60,523 nucleotides of DNA from Treponema sp. (GCA_017449265.1 JAFSJW010000068.1:1-60523); one strand, 5' to 3'. Shown: positions 9,245 to 17,855, numbered from the stretch's first letter. The notes: generated by a model from the sequence alone, not told the origin. Made by a program: numbers and translations.

Positions 9245-9293
9245 GGCACCAATACACTCATTCCGCTAATTGCGGAATGAGTGTATTGGTGCC
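9245..9293. terminator. 22-bp hairpin overlapping the end of the UPF0210 gene
   Basis: Perfect 22-bp arms (9245-9266 and 9272-9293) with loop TAATT. The stop codon of the minus-strand UPF0210 gene (9266-9268) lies at the loop, so the right arm encodes the last residues of the protein. It probably acts as a terminator, but there is no T-run. Confidence 0.65.
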
Positions 9294-10627
9294 GGTATCC
9301 TTCCGCCGCGGTTGATAAAATCAGCACACCCGAACTTGCTTACAGGCATAACAGGGCATCCGCCCAAAAGTCCGCCAAACTCAACCCAGTCACCGGCTTT
9401 TTTTCCCGGAACAGGGATAAGGCGCACCGCCGTTGTCTTGTTGTTGACCATACCAATCGCAAACTCATCTGCCATTATTCCGCTGATTGTAGTGGCGGGC
9501 GTGTCACCTGGAATAGCAATCATGTCAAGTCCCACGGAACAAACAGTCGTCATTGCCTCCAGCTTCTCAAGACAGATTGAACCTTGCTTCACGGCGTTTA
9601 TCATGCCTTCGTCCTCGCTTACCGGAATGAACGCGCCCGAAAGCCCGCCAACGCTCGTTGAAGCCATAACTCCGCCTTTCTTTACCATATCGGTAAGCAT
9701 GGCAAGCGCAGCAGTAGTCCCGGGCGCGCCAGCTCCGTCAAGACCTATTTCCTCAAGGATTCGGGCCACAGAATCGCCAACGGCAGGAGTAGGCGCGAGC
9801 GAAAGGTCAAGGATTCCGAAATCCACGCCAAGCCTGCGGGCTGCCTCAGTTCCAACTAGCTGACCAAGGCGCGTAATCTTGAACGCCATCTTCTTGATTC
9901 CCTCGGCAAGCTCGTCAATCGGCCTTCCCTTGTACTCACGCGCCGCAGCCAGAATTACGCCTGGTCCCGAAACGCCCACATTTATAACGCTGTCAGCCTC
10001 ACCAGGACCATGAAACGCCCCCGCCATGAACGGATTATCCTCCGGGGCATTGCAAAACACCACGAGCTTTGCGCACCCGTTCACAGAAAGCTCTTTTGAA
10101 GCCTCCGCCGTCTTTGAAATCGTCTCGCCCATCAGCTTTACCGCATCCATATTGATTCCAGACTTAGTTGAACCGACATTTACGCTGGAGCACACGAATT
10201 CAGTTGATGAAAGTGCCTCTGGAATCGAATCAATCAAAATCCTGTCCGCCGCAGTTATCCCTTTCTGAACAAGAGCAGAGAATCCGCCTATAAAATTGAT
10301 TCCAAGTTCTTTTGCACAACGGTCAAGCGTCTTGCAGTACCCCACATAAGACTTTTCTCCGCTCGCCCCTGCCACAAGCGAAATAGGAGTAACGGAAATG
10401 CGCTTGTTTATGATTGGGACTCCAAGCTCTTTCTCGATTTCCTGTCCCACGCGCACAAGGCTTCCCGCCTTACGCATGATTTTATCGTAGATTTTCTGAT
10501 TCGCCCTCTTGTAATCGCTGTCCGCGCAGTCAAGCAGGGAGATTCCCATCGTCACGCAACGCACATCAAGATTGTGGCGCATGAACATATTCACAGTTTC
10601 TTCTATTTCATTGGGCGTAAAAAGCAT
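9266..10627 (-). CDS. UPF0210/DUF711 (PFL) family protein
   Basis: A 453-residue member of the UPF0210 (DUF711) family, often annotated PFL family protein for a distant relation to pyruvate formate-lyase-like barrels; no activity has been established that I know of. Conserved stretches include [12 protein letters not shown] near the N-terminus and repeated glycine-rich turns ([33 protein letters not shown]). The start has an AAGGAATAAGAAT leader. In many genomes it is paired with a small ACT protein, which is absent here. The last codons lie inside a 22-bp inverted repeat. Confidence 0.88.
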   Translation of the reverse strand: MLFTPNEIEETVNMFMRHNLDVRCVTMGISLLDCADSDYKRANQKIYDKIMRKAGSLVRVGQEIEKELGVPIINKRISVTPISLVAGASGEKSYVGYCKTLDRCAKELGINFIGGFSALVQKGITAADRILIDSIPEALSSTEFVCSSVNVGSTKSGINMDAVKLMGETISKTAEASKELSVNGCAKLVVFCNAPEDNPFMAGAFHGPGEADSVINVGVSGPGVILAAAREYKGRPIDELAEGIKKMAFKITRLGQLVGTEAARRLGVDFGILDLSLAPTPAVGDSVARILEEIGLDGAGAPGTTAALAMLTDMVKKGGVMASTSVGGLSGAFIPVSEDEGMINAVKQGSICLEKLEAMTTVCSVGLDMIAIPGDTPATTISGIMADEFAIGMVNNKTTAVRLIPVPGKKAGDWVEFGGLLGGCPVMPVSKFGCADFINRGGRIPAPIHSFRN

Positions 10628-10704
10628 ATTCTTATTCCTTATTCTGATATTTTAAACAATTTTACAAATTTAAGAAATAACTTCGGTATGCCGATAAAAA
10701 TGAT

Positions 10705-12114
10705 ATGGAAAACAGCGGAAATTTTAGCGAAGTACTCTTACAATCGCTTGATACTAAAGCACAATGGTATGACTCGGAAGAGCTTCCCAAACTTTTGGAA
10801 AACTACCGCCTTCTTTATACTTGCGTAAAAAATCTATTTGAATTTCTCATAAAAAAAGCACTTATTACGCCTGACCCATACAAGCTGGACAAAAAAATCT
10901 CCGACATCAAGGCTCCGGACGGAAGTCAGTTCGTTGAGACAGAAAAATCAGTAGTCATGGGACAGCGATTTTCGGATTATGAAAGCACACTGGATTTTCT
11001 TTGCAACTACTACAAATTCTCTGTAAACCACCTTACGCTGGGAAACATAAAAAAGCTCGTTGATTTGAACAACGCGTTCATGTGGTCTTCTTTCACTCAG
11101 AACTGCGCAAAGGCAAACACGCGGGTTCTTGCCACGCTTATTTCAACAGGCCGTCATTCAAGCGACGCTCTCACATCAAGCATGATAAGCGACAGCCTCA
11201 CGAAAGCGTCGAACGCAATGAACGAAATCAACTCTATTCTGCGTGACTTTACCGAATTCCAGAAAGAAAACTACAAGGGACAAGTAAGACGAAACATAAT
11301 TGCAAGCTCTTCTTTCGACAAGGAAAAAGCATACTCATCTCCTGCGGAAGAGATGAACCAAATAAAGAAGAATTTCGCCTCAGGAATGGCAAAGCAGCCT
11401 TTCTACAACGAGCTTATAGCCGAAATAGTCCAAGAAGACCAAGGAGAGGACAAAGAAAAAAAGCAGCAGGAAGTTCTTGCCAAGCTCAATGTCACAAAAA
11501 AATCCGAGAAAGGCGAAGAGAAAAAAATCGATACGAAAGAAATTCTCATGGAAACAGTGCGTCTCCTCGGTGGAATTCCGCTCCATATTGAGCAGATTAC
11601 GAACAAGATTCGTGACAACCACGATATTCTCGAAAGCGAGCACAATTCAATCAAAGACAAATTCGTAAAAGCTCTGCGCCGTGCATTCGGGCTTCCTGAC
11701 AAAACCGCCGTTTACCAGGTCGTAATAACAGACCAGCGTACAGGCGCACAGCGCACGGAAAAAATCGACTACAATGCCTTTATGACAGACCTGTCCGTAA
11801 AGCAGAGACGGTACGGCGCATGTTCCAACAAAAAGACCCAGGGCTACGCAAAACTCAATTCTTTGCCGGAGGACAAGATTCTTTCGTTCTTGTCGGCGCA
11901 GATAACGGAATGTCAGCGGGCAATAGTCCATCTTAACGCGCTCAATGATTATTTCAAGAACACTGCTACTCCCCTCAATAAATCAAGAATCAAAGGATTC
12001 AAGATTGATGTTGACGCACTGAAAAATACAATCGTAAAAATCAACCAGATGCGCGCGGAGTATGTTTCGTACATAGAAGAAGAGGAGCAAATGCGAAAGC
12101 TCGGAATCAAGTAA
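10705..12114 (+). CDS. Conserved hypothetical protein, spirochaete type
   Basis: A 469-residue soluble, largely helical protein that I do not recognise. No signal peptide or membrane segment is visible. The middle (about residues 230-290) is highly charged with a KEKKQQE / KKSEKGEEKK stretch that looks disordered or coiled. The C-terminal third is rich in lysine and arginine and ends in a helical EEEEQMRKLGIK tail. No Shine-Dalgarno precedes the ATG. It is divergent from the UPF0210 gene and followed by a palindromic repeat that may serve as terminator. Confidence 0.7.
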   Translation: MENSGNFSEVLLQSLDTKAQWYDSEELPKLLENYRLLYTCVKNLFEFLIKKALITPDPYKLDKKISDIKAPDGSQFVETEKSVVMGQRFSDYESTLDFLCNYYKFSVNHLTLGNIKKLVDLNNAFMWSSFTQNCAKANTRVLATLISTGRHSSDALTSSMISDSLTKASNAMNEINSILRDFTEFQKENYKGQVRRNIIASSSFDKEKAYSSPAEEMNQIKKNFASGMAKQPFYNELIAEIVQEDQGEDKEKKQQEVLAKLNVTKKSEKGEEKKIDTKEILMETVRLLGGIPLHIEQITNKIRDNHDILESEHNSIKDKFVKALRRAFGLPDKTAVYQVVITDQRTGAQRTEKIDYNAFMTDLSVKQRRYGACSNKKTQGYAKLNSLPEDKILSFLSAQITECQRAIVHLNALNDYFKNTATPLNKSRIKGFKIDVDALKNTIVKINQMRAEYVSYIEEEEQMRKLGIK

Positions 12115-12120
12115 CAAAAA

Positions 12121-12159
12121 TAGAGCTGTTCGGAAACTTCAGTTTTCCTAACAGCTCTA
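12121..12159. repeat. Palindromic repeat, short form (TAGAGCTGTTCGG family)
   Basis: A 39-bp imperfect palindrome beginning TAGAGCTGTTCGGAAAC and ending in its inverse. The same sequence family recurs at 16707, 17829, 23618, 26926 and 31596. Here it follows the hypothetical gene and may terminate it. Confidence 0.75.
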
Positions 12160-12221
12160 ATCATTTCAGAGAACAAAAATTTGCAAGAATGACCAAAATC
12201 GATTTATTGCTAAAGTTTTGA

Positions 12222-12250
12222 TAGACTTCTGAACTTAAAAGGTCTATTAT
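12222..12250 (+). promoter_or_regulatory. Putative promoter of the peptide-binding protein gene (leaderless type)
   Basis: TAGACT (12222-12227), a 17-bp spacer, then TATTAT (12245-12250). The ATG starts 9 nt after the -10 box and no Shine-Dalgarno lies between, so the transcript would begin at or next to the start codon. Confidence 0.4.
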
Positions 12251-12259
12251 ATCTACTTG

Positions 12260-13870
12260 ATGAAAAAGCTAACGATTCGATTTGTATCATTTCTCTTCGC
12301 AGCTTCGGCTGCAGTCTGGCAACTTTCCGCCGCCCCAAAAGGACAGCAGGATAACGCAGCTCCGACTCCGCCCGATATGGCAGAATTTCAGAAAAACATG
12401 ACCATAATCATGGCGGAGCAGGATTTCAATCTGAACCCGCACACAGCCTCTTACTCAAGCGAGGCACAGCTCCTTGAGAATCTTTACGAAGGCGTGTTCG
12501 CCTACGACCCGAAGACCCTTGAGCCTGTCCCTGCTCTTGCGGAGAAATTCAAGATTTCCAGAAACAAAAAACGATGGACGCTCACAATCCGCGACGGGGC
12601 AAAATTCAGCACTGGCGAAAAAATCACTGCGGCAAAAATACGGCAGTCATGGATTGACCTTTTGAAAACACCCGGCGCGCCTTACGCTTCCCTTTTGGAC
12701 TGCATAACGAACGCAAAAGAATTCAGAAACGGAAAATGCAAGGACGCTGATGTGGGCATAATCGCCCGCGACGACAAAACTCTTGTAATAAACCTTGTCA
12801 CGCCAACATCGCACCTTTCGCGCATTTTGTGCCATCATGCGTTCTGCGCCTACATGAACACAAACCCAAAGGCCTTCTCAGGCTCTTACGCGCTCGTTTC
12901 AAGCACCGACTCTACTCTCGTATTCGAACGCAACAAGAATTACTGGGACGCAAAGAATGTGCGGATTCCACGGATAACGATAATCTCTTCCAGCGACATA
13001 AAGGAAAACACTTGGAAATTCAACACAGGCGATGCCGACTGGGTTTCAAACATGGTAAGCACCCCAATCCTTCTGAACAAGAACTCAATGCAAGTTTCAG
13101 CAGTTTTTGGCACAGAGTACATTTTTTTCAGCTGCAAGAACGCGCCTTGCACAGACGCCGACTTCAGGAACGCGCTCGTTGCCGCAGTGCCGTGGGACAA
13201 GCTGCGCGAAGGACTTCTCATACCCGCCACGAATTTCATCTATCCGCTCTCAGGCTATCCGATTGTGGAAGGGCTTTCGGACACTTCGCTTGACGACGCA
13301 AAGGAGCTTATGGCAGAAGCGCGCGCAAAGCTTAAGATTCCAAAGAATCAGAAGATAAAGCTGACTTTCGGAATTGCAGAGACATCTGAAAGGCAGAAAA
13401 TGTTCGTTGAGACTCTAAAAGCTGCATGGGCACCGCTGGGAGTTGAGCTTGTTCCTTCCGTAACGACGGAAGACCGCTACATTTCGTCAATCCCTGGCTG
13501 GAATGCGGATATTTTCACTTACTCATGGATCGGGGATTTTGCAGACCCTCTGGCTTTCTTGGAGCTTTTCAGGGATGGTTCGACGCTCAATGTCTCAAAC
13601 TGGAAAAACAGCAAATTTACGGAATGTCTTGACAAAGCCGCCGAAGAAACCGACGGCCAGATTCATTACAAGCTCCTTGCGCAGGCAGAGCAGATTCTGC
13701 TTGACGACGGTGAAGTTCTTCCTGTGGGACATTCGGTAAGCCTTCACGCAATCGATCTGAACTGTGTCGGAGGCTGGTACCCGAATCCGCTGGACATTCA
13801 CCCGTACAAATACATGTACTTCAAGAAGAATCCGCCGCTTCCGCTACACACTATCGTTCTGGCTGAGTAG
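12260..13870 (+). CDS. ABC transporter substrate-binding protein, family 5 (oligopeptide type)
   Basis: A 536-residue periplasmic binding protein for peptides or related solutes. A signal peptide (MKKLTIRFVSFLFAASAAV, likely cut after the SAA around residue 25) precedes the SBP_bac_5 fold, recognisable from LNPHTASYSSEAQLLENLYEGV, LAEKFKISRNKKRWTLTIR and the C-terminal SWIGDFADPLAFLELF stretch. No lipobox cysteine is seen. I chose the ATG at 12260 over the TTG just before it. No permease or ATPase gene is adjacent, so it must use components encoded elsewhere. Its last 27 bases overlap the convergent phosphatase gene. Confidence 0.9.
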   Translation: MKKLTIRFVSFLFAASAAVWQLSAAPKGQQDNAAPTPPDMAEFQKNMTIIMAEQDFNLNPHTASYSSEAQLLENLYEGVFAYDPKTLEPVPALAEKFKISRNKKRWTLTIRDGAKFSTGEKITAAKIRQSWIDLLKTPGAPYASLLDCITNAKEFRNGKCKDADVGIIARDDKTLVINLVTPTSHLSRILCHHAFCAYMNTNPKAFSGSYALVSSTDSTLVFERNKNYWDAKNVRIPRITIISSSDIKENTWKFNTGDADWVSNMVSTPILLNKNSMQVSAVFGTEYIFFSCKNAPCTDADFRNALVAAVPWDKLREGLLIPATNFIYPLSGYPIVEGLSDTSLDDAKELMAEARAKLKIPKNQKIKLTFGIAETSERQKMFVETLKAAWAPLGVELVPSVTTEDRYISSIPGWNADIFTYSWIGDFADPLAFLELFRDGSTLNVSNWKNSKFTECLDKAAEETDGQIHYKLLAQAEQILLDDGEVLPVGHSVSLHAIDLNCVGGWYPNPLDIHPYKYMYFKKNPPLPLHTIVLAE

Positions 13871-14311
13871 CTTTTTCAGGAGGGACTTACAGCCGATTTC
13901 AACATCGGCAAAAGTTTCCTCAAAATTTCCGGTATACCAAGGATCGGCAACATCACGAGAAAGTCCGCAAAACTCAAGAAGTTTGCGGACTTTTTTTTCA
14001 GTATCAGCACCTACCCTGCGCTCTAAATGACGAAGATTCTCCTCGTCCATACAGACAATCAAATCAAAATCATTGTAATCATCAGGCGTAACAATCCGAG
14101 CCTTATGGTCGGTAAAAGGAATCTTATTGCGGACAAGCATATTCCGCGTTCCCCTGTGCATTGAATTTCCGATTTCATCATAGTCAGTCGCCGCTGAATC
14201 AATATAAAAATCGTTTTCTGCACCAGCGGAACGGACAAAATATTTCATAACCATCTCGGCCATCGGCGAGCGACATATATTGCCGTGACAAACGAACAAA
14301 ATCCTAATCAT
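13844..14311 (-). CDS. Low-molecular-weight protein tyrosine phosphatase
   Basis: A 155-residue LMW-PTP. The phosphate-binding loop C-x5-R-S is present as CHGNICRSP (residues 9-17), and the general-acid aspartate lies in DPWYTGNF (about residue 122). Such enzymes dephosphorylate protein tyrosine or arginine. Length is typical. The ATG has a strong GGAGG site. The 3' end overlaps the convergent binding-protein gene by 27 bp. Confidence 0.94.
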   Translation of the reverse strand: MIRILFVCHGNICRSPMAEMVMKYFVRSAGAENDFYIDSAATDYDEIGNSMHRGTRNMLVRNKIPFTDHKARIVTPDDYNDFDLIVCMDEENLRHLERRVGADTEKKVRKLLEFCGLSRDVADPWYTGNFEETFADVEIGCKSLLKKLLSQNDSV

Positions 14312-14416
14312 AGTAGCTACCTCCAGAATGTCGTACCCTGCCGAATTTTCAAGAGCAGGATACCTCCAGCAATCAGCTTTCGCAAAAGGAGAACACTTTT
14401 ATTCATGCGGAGGATT

Positions 14417-14791
14417 TTAGATTTCAGACAATTTTCCGCTTGCAGTTCCAACATGGTTTGAGAAATCAACAAGAGATGCTTTCGTTTCGATTTTGCCGCC
14501 TTTCTTTTCTATGACATAAAAAATTATGTTCATGCTCTGAATGCGAGTGCAGCTCAATCCAGTATCAGAGACGGTCTCCTCCACCTCAATCTTATCGTCC
14601 TGCTTATAAAAACGCCTCCAGCTTGCGAGGGATGTTTTGTAGCAGTCAACAACGCTGTCAAAAGTGAGACCTTCAATGCTCATTGCCCTTACGCGATCGA
14701 TGATTGTATCAGCATTCTTGTCGGGCTCCATCGTCCGAATATCTTTTCTTCCCCAAGATTCAGCAGTTTTATTCGTAGAAACGTAATTCAT
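14417..14791 (-). CDS. Hypothetical protein, 124 residues
   Basis: I do not recognise this protein. It is soluble, with no signal peptide; a central stretch, FDSVVDCYKTSLASWRRFYK, looks helical and the C-terminal half looks like a beta sheet (IIFYVIEKKGGKIETKASLVDF). I chose the ATG at 14791 because GGAGAACTT lies directly before it; an upstream ATG at 14827 has no such site. It is transcribed away from rplM and lies behind the phosphatase. Confidence 0.65.
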   Translation of the reverse strand: MNYVSTNKTAESWGRKDIRTMEPDKNADTIIDRVRAMSIEGLTFDSVVDCYKTSLASWRRFYKQDDKIEVEETVSDTGLSCTRIQSMNIIFYVIEKKGGKIETKASLVDFSNHVGTASGKLSEI

Positions 14792-14960
14792 AAGTTCTCC
14801 ATACAAATAGTTCTGAAATTTTAACATAGAATTCCAAACGATTCTATTGAATTTTTGAATTTTAAATCATGTTTTCTAGCCAAGAAATAAATTTAGCAAA
14901 AGAAAACCAAATACCGTGTCGTACCAAAAACTGTTTTCCACAAGTTTCCTCACTGGTCTA

Positions 14961-14989
14961 TTGACTTTTAATCTTGTTCAGGCTAGACT
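14961..14989 (+). promoter_or_regulatory. Promoter of rplM-rpsI
   Basis: TTGACT (14961-14966), a 17-bp spacer, then TAGACT (14984-14989). The predicted transcript has an 80-nt leader before rplM. Confidence 0.6.
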
Positions 14990-15011
14990 GATAGTCCCCG
15001 TATATCTAAAC

Positions 15012-15040
15012 ATAATCTCGGAAGATGCAGCCGAAATTAT
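15012..15040 (+). promoter_or_regulatory. Hairpin in the rplM leader, possible L13 autoregulatory site
   Basis: ATAATCTCGG (15012-15021) pairs with CCGAAATTAT (15031-15040) with one internal mismatch and a 9-nt loop. It lies between the promoter and the rplM ribosome-binding site. Autoregulatory leaders for the L13-S9 operon are known in other phyla; equivalence here is a guess. Confidence 0.35.
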
Positions 15041-15068
15041 GAAATTTCTTTTTATTAAGGTATATACA

Positions 15069-15488
15069 ATGAACACCATTTTTAAAACTGAGAAAGATCA
15101 GAAGTGGTACATCATCGATGCTTCTGGAAAACCACTTGGTCGTGTCGCTGCCAAAGCAGCCGCTATTCTCCGTGGCAAGAACAAGGCCACATTCGCCCCG
15201 AACCAGGAAGGTGATTGCGTGGTAATCATCAACGCCGACAAGGTAGCCGTTTCGGGAAACAAAGAGCAGGACAAGCTCTACCGTCACTACACAGGTTTCG
15301 TACGCGGTCTGCGCACTTACAGCTTCGAGAAGCTCATCGGAAGAAAGCCTACAGAACCATTGGCTCGCACAATCTACGGAATGTTGCCTAAAACTCGTCT
15401 TGGACGCAAGATATACGGCAATCTCAAGATTTATGCTGGTTCAGAGCATCCACACTCTTCACAGAACCCAACACCAATCGAGCTTTAA
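15069..15488 (+). CDS. rplM: 50S ribosomal protein L13
   Basis: L13 is a 139-residue early-assembly protein of the large subunit. Typical stretches are WYIIDASGKPLGRVAAKAA, the YRHYTGFVRGLRTYS segment, the signature MLPKTRLGRKIYGNLKIYAG, and the HPHSSQNPTPIEL end. The ATG at 15069 is preceded by AAGG; longer readings to 14916 run into the leader and promoter. rpsI follows after 12 bp. Confidence 0.97.
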   Translation: MNTIFKTEKDQKWYIIDASGKPLGRVAAKAAAILRGKNKATFAPNQEGDCVVIINADKVAVSGNKEQDKLYRHYTGFVRGLRTYSFEKLIGRKPTEPLARTIYGMLPKTRLGRKIYGNLKIYAGSEHPHSSQNPTPIEL

Positions 15489-15500
15489 TAGGAGTCAGTC

Positions 15501-15896
15501 ATGGCAGTAAAGAATATTGCAATCGGAACAGGAAGAAGGAAGACATCTGTAGCTCGCGTATTCGTTCGTGAAGGCTCAGGAAAAATCGTCGTAAACGGAA
15601 AAGATGTCGCAGAGTACTTTCCAACAGAAGTTATGGTTCGTACAGTTCATCAGCCACTTTTGGTAACGAGCTACGAGAACAAATATGACATTTTGATTAC
15701 TGTAGTAGGCGGCGGTCTTAAAGGACAGGCTGCAGCTTGCCTGCACGGAATCTCAAGGGCATTGCTCCAGATTGATCCGGATGCCCGCGCTTCTTTGAAA
15801 GCAAACGGATTCCTTACTCGCGACAACCGCATGGTTGAGCGCAAAAAGTACGGACAGAAGGGTGCGCGCCGCCGCTTCCAGTTCTCAAAGCGTTAA
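15501..15896 (+). CDS. rpsI: 30S ribosomal protein S9
   Basis: S9 is a 131-residue small-subunit protein whose basic C-terminal tail reaches the P-site tRNA. The family pattern is clear: [40 protein letters not shown], and the tail [25 protein letters not shown] site precedes the ATG. It is the second gene of the rplM-rpsI operon. Confidence 0.97.
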   Translation: MAVKNIAIGTGRRKTSVARVFVREGSGKIVVNGKDVAEYFPTEVMVRTVHQPLLVTSYENKYDILITVVGGGLKGQAAACLHGISRALLQIDPDARASLKANGFLTRDNRMVERKKYGQKGARRRFQFSKR

Positions 15897-15994
15897 TTTT
15901 GGCTTTTTCTGTACAGAAAGGCTGTCTGATAAGTTCAAGTCTGCGGAAATCATTTCTGCAGACTATATGCGATGGTTGCAGCTATGCCAATCAT

Positions 15995-16030
15995 CGACCT
16001 GCGCTTATTAGGCGGTCTTTTTTGTTTTTC
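15995..16030 (+). terminator. Terminator after rpsI
   Basis: A GACC(T)GC...GCGGTC hairpin is followed directly by a run of six T. A second small stem (GTCTGC/GCAGAC) lies 35 bases earlier. Position fits the end of rplM-rpsI. Confidence 0.6.
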
Positions 16031-16047
16031 GGGGGTAATTTGGCGGC

Positions 16048-16695
16048 ATGAAGTCGGACGATTTTGAAATACTGAATCTCACGAAATTTTCAGACGACAT
16101 CGCAGAAATTTTCTGTTCGGAAGGAACTTCATTCTATATACGCCTTGATTATCTTGAACTAGTCAGCAGGGAAAGAATACAGATAGGTGAAACTTTTTCT
16201 GAGGAAGAGCGCGATGACATAATTCAAGCCGCCCTTTGCTTTGCGGCGGAAACAAAAGCCACCGAATATTTGTCCCGTTCGGAGCACTGTCACTTTATGC
16301 TTTCCCAGAAACTGACCAAGAAAAAAATAGAAAAATTTGCCGTCAACAAGGCACTGGATTACCTTGAGAAAAAAAATCTACTAAGCGATGAGCGGTACTG
16401 CTCGTCATGGCTCAGAGATCATACATTGTTCAAATTTCAAGGCAGAACACGGCTTCTTTCGGAACTTCTTTCCAGAGGCATAGACAACTCGACGGCAAAA
16501 AAAGCATTGGATTCGTTCTTTGAGGAAAATTCGGAGGAAGATTTTTGCCGAAAAGCATACAGCTCGGCCGTAAAACAAGGAAAAAAATCTGATAAACTCC
16601 TGAAATTCATGTTAGATTCAGGATTTTCTTATAAACTGATACAGAAAACAGAATTTTTTTTCAAGAACTCAAAGACGCTAGAAGAAAAAATTTAA
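16048..16695 (+). CDS. recX: RecX family regulatory protein
   Basis: RecX proteins modulate RecA filament growth. The 215-residue protein shows the three-helix tandem repeats of the family: ATEYLSRSEHCHFMLSQKL (about 73-91), the ALDYLEKKNLLSDERYCSSW stretch, and FKFQGRTRLLSELLSRGID. An extra N-terminal segment of about 65 residues precedes them, as in other long RecX proteins. recA is not next to it in this window. A large composite repeat (16705-16832) begins ten bases after its stop. Confidence 0.85.
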   Translation: MKSDDFEILNLTKFSDDIAEIFCSEGTSFYIRLDYLELVSRERIQIGETFSEEERDDIIQAALCFAAETKATEYLSRSEHCHFMLSQKLTKKKIEKFAVNKALDYLEKKNLLSDERYCSSWLRDHTLFKFQGRTRLLSELLSRGIDNSTAKKALDSFFEENSEEDFCRKAYSSAVKQGKKSDKLLKFMLDSGFSYKLIQKTEFFFKNSKTLEEKI

Positions 16696-16704
16696 AAAAT
16701 CTAG

Positions 16705-16832
16705 AATAGAGCTGTTCGGAAACTTCAGTTTTCCGAACACGAACTTTAGAAATTCTGTAATTTTGCAAGGCTTTAGCCTGAAAAATTACGCAAGACCAGT
16801 GAGGAAACAATAGTTTTCCGAACAGCCTAATA
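16705..16832 (+). repeat. Composite palindromic repeat with a structured centre, copy 1
   Basis: The outer ends are inverted copies of the TAGAGCTGTTCGG palindrome (left part ends near 16740, right part 16801-16830). Between them lies a hairpin, GTAATTTT (16757-16764) and AAAATTAC (16782-16789), with a 17-nt loop that itself contains AGGC/GCCT. The second copy at 23618 has the same loop but a different, still complementary stem. It looks like a MITE/REPIN-like element or a structured RNA. Confidence 0.75.
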
Positions 16833-16931
16833 AAGTTAGTCAGGGTTTTCTAATAAAGAATTCTCTAGTAAAAAAGCGAATTTTTTAGACAGCACAGCAG
16901 GTCTAAACCTATTAGGAGATTTTTTTTACAA

Positions 16932-17525
16932 ATGGCAGCTGATACAAAACCGACAGTTTTTTCTGCTCTCGAAGCGGCAAGAATCTGTGGGGTTGTAAAC
17001 CAAACATCAATAAACTGGATTAAAAACGGATTTTTAAAAGCATTCAAGACCCCGGGCGGTCAGTTCAGGATTTACCCTGACGACCTTGCTGATTTTATGC
17101 AATCACGGAACATGGAAATACCAGCAGAACTTCTTGAAGTATGCACCCGTTTTTCAGGCAGAAAAAGTCTTCTGATTGTTGACGATGACAGAGGACTTAA
17201 CACCGTCATAAAGCATTATATACAAAAAAAAATCCCCGGAATTGAAATTTTTCAGGCATTCGACGGATTTGAGGCCGGTTCTATTATGACAGAGAAAAAG
17301 CCAGGCTGCATAGTACTTGACCTTGACCTTCCAGGCATAAATGGCGTTGATTTGTGCAAAAAAATCAAAGAGGACGAAAAATTCGGAAACCCAAAAATCA
17401 TAATCGTAACGGCTCTTGAGAATAAAGAAACAGAAACGAAGGTCAAAAGCCTGGGAATCCAAGAATTCATAAAAAAACCAATAGACCTTTCGGCTCTTGA
17501 AGGCTTCATAGCAAAAGATGTCTAA
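16932..17525 (+). CDS. HTH (excisionase/MerR-like) plus receiver domain response regulator
   Basis: A 197-residue protein with an N-terminal helix-turn-helix of the excisionase/BldC type (about residues 9-58; ALEAARICGVVNQTSINWI, then the TPGGQFRIYPDDL wing). A CheY-like receiver domain follows (about 78-197), with acidic pair in LIVDDDR, phospho-acceptor aspartate in VLDLDLPG, the T in IIVTALE and the K in IKKPI. In most response regulators the order is reversed, so this is a receiver placed after the DNA-binding domain. No histidine kinase is adjacent. AGGAG lies at 16915, about ten bases before the ATG. Confidence 0.88.
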   Translation: MAADTKPTVFSALEAARICGVVNQTSINWIKNGFLKAFKTPGGQFRIYPDDLADFMQSRNMEIPAELLEVCTRFSGRKSLLIVDDDRGLNTVIKHYIQKKIPGIEIFQAFDGFEAGSIMTEKKPGCIVLDLDLPGINGVDLCKKIKEDEKFGNPKIIIVTALENKETETKVKSLGIQEFIKKPIDLSALEGFIAKDV

Positions 17526-17810
17526 TTACTCCTCCGCTTTCACGAAAAAGAGCTTGATTCCTTCATCTTTGAATTTTTCCTTTACGGCATTTATTACGGC
17601 CCGGACTTTTTCCTTCTGATTGTCCTCAACATAGCTCAGTAAGAGAAAATTCGTTTCAGGCCATGTTGAAGTTCCAAGCTTGTAATCATCTTTACCACGC
17701 CCATTAACCAGCGGAATCGTCGTATACAAAATGCCCGGTATATACTCCTCAAGCACTTCGATTATGTCATCTTGAACGGACTGGTTAGCAATTATCTCAG
17801 CACGATACAT
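17526..17810 (-). CDS. PII-like transporter-associated protein (PG0541 family)
   Basis: A 94-residue protein with the ferredoxin-like beta-alpha-beta layout of PII relatives: MYRAEIIANQSVQDDIIEVL, a loop around LVNGRGKDDYKLGT, and VRAVINAVKEKF before the last strand. Short proteins of this kind are encoded with RND transporters and are proposed to modulate them. It is the last gene of the efflux operon, 45 bp after the RND pump, with its own GGAGGG site. Ligand and partner are inferred from context. Confidence 0.75.
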   Translation of the reverse strand: MYRAEIIANQSVQDDIIEVLEEYIPGILYTTIPLVNGRGKDDYKLGTSTWPETNFLLLSYVEDNQKEKVRAVINAVKEKFKDEGIKLFFVKAEE

Positions 17811-17828
17811 TTTTCCCTCCGAAAAAAA

Positions 17829-17853
17829 AATCAGTTTCCGAACAGCTCTATTG
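17829..17853. repeat. Half copy of the TAGAGCTGTTCGG repeat
   Basis: CAGTTTCCGAACAGCTCTATTG lies directly between the RND pump stop codon and the PII-like gene. Read on the minus strand it is one arm of the dispersed palindrome followed by an AT-rich run. Confidence 0.5.
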
Positions 17854-17855
17854 TC

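Noticed and set aside
9112..9265. CRISPR-like array from repeated palindromes
   Set aside because: Only two different hairpins are present, with no regularly spaced repeat and no cas genes.
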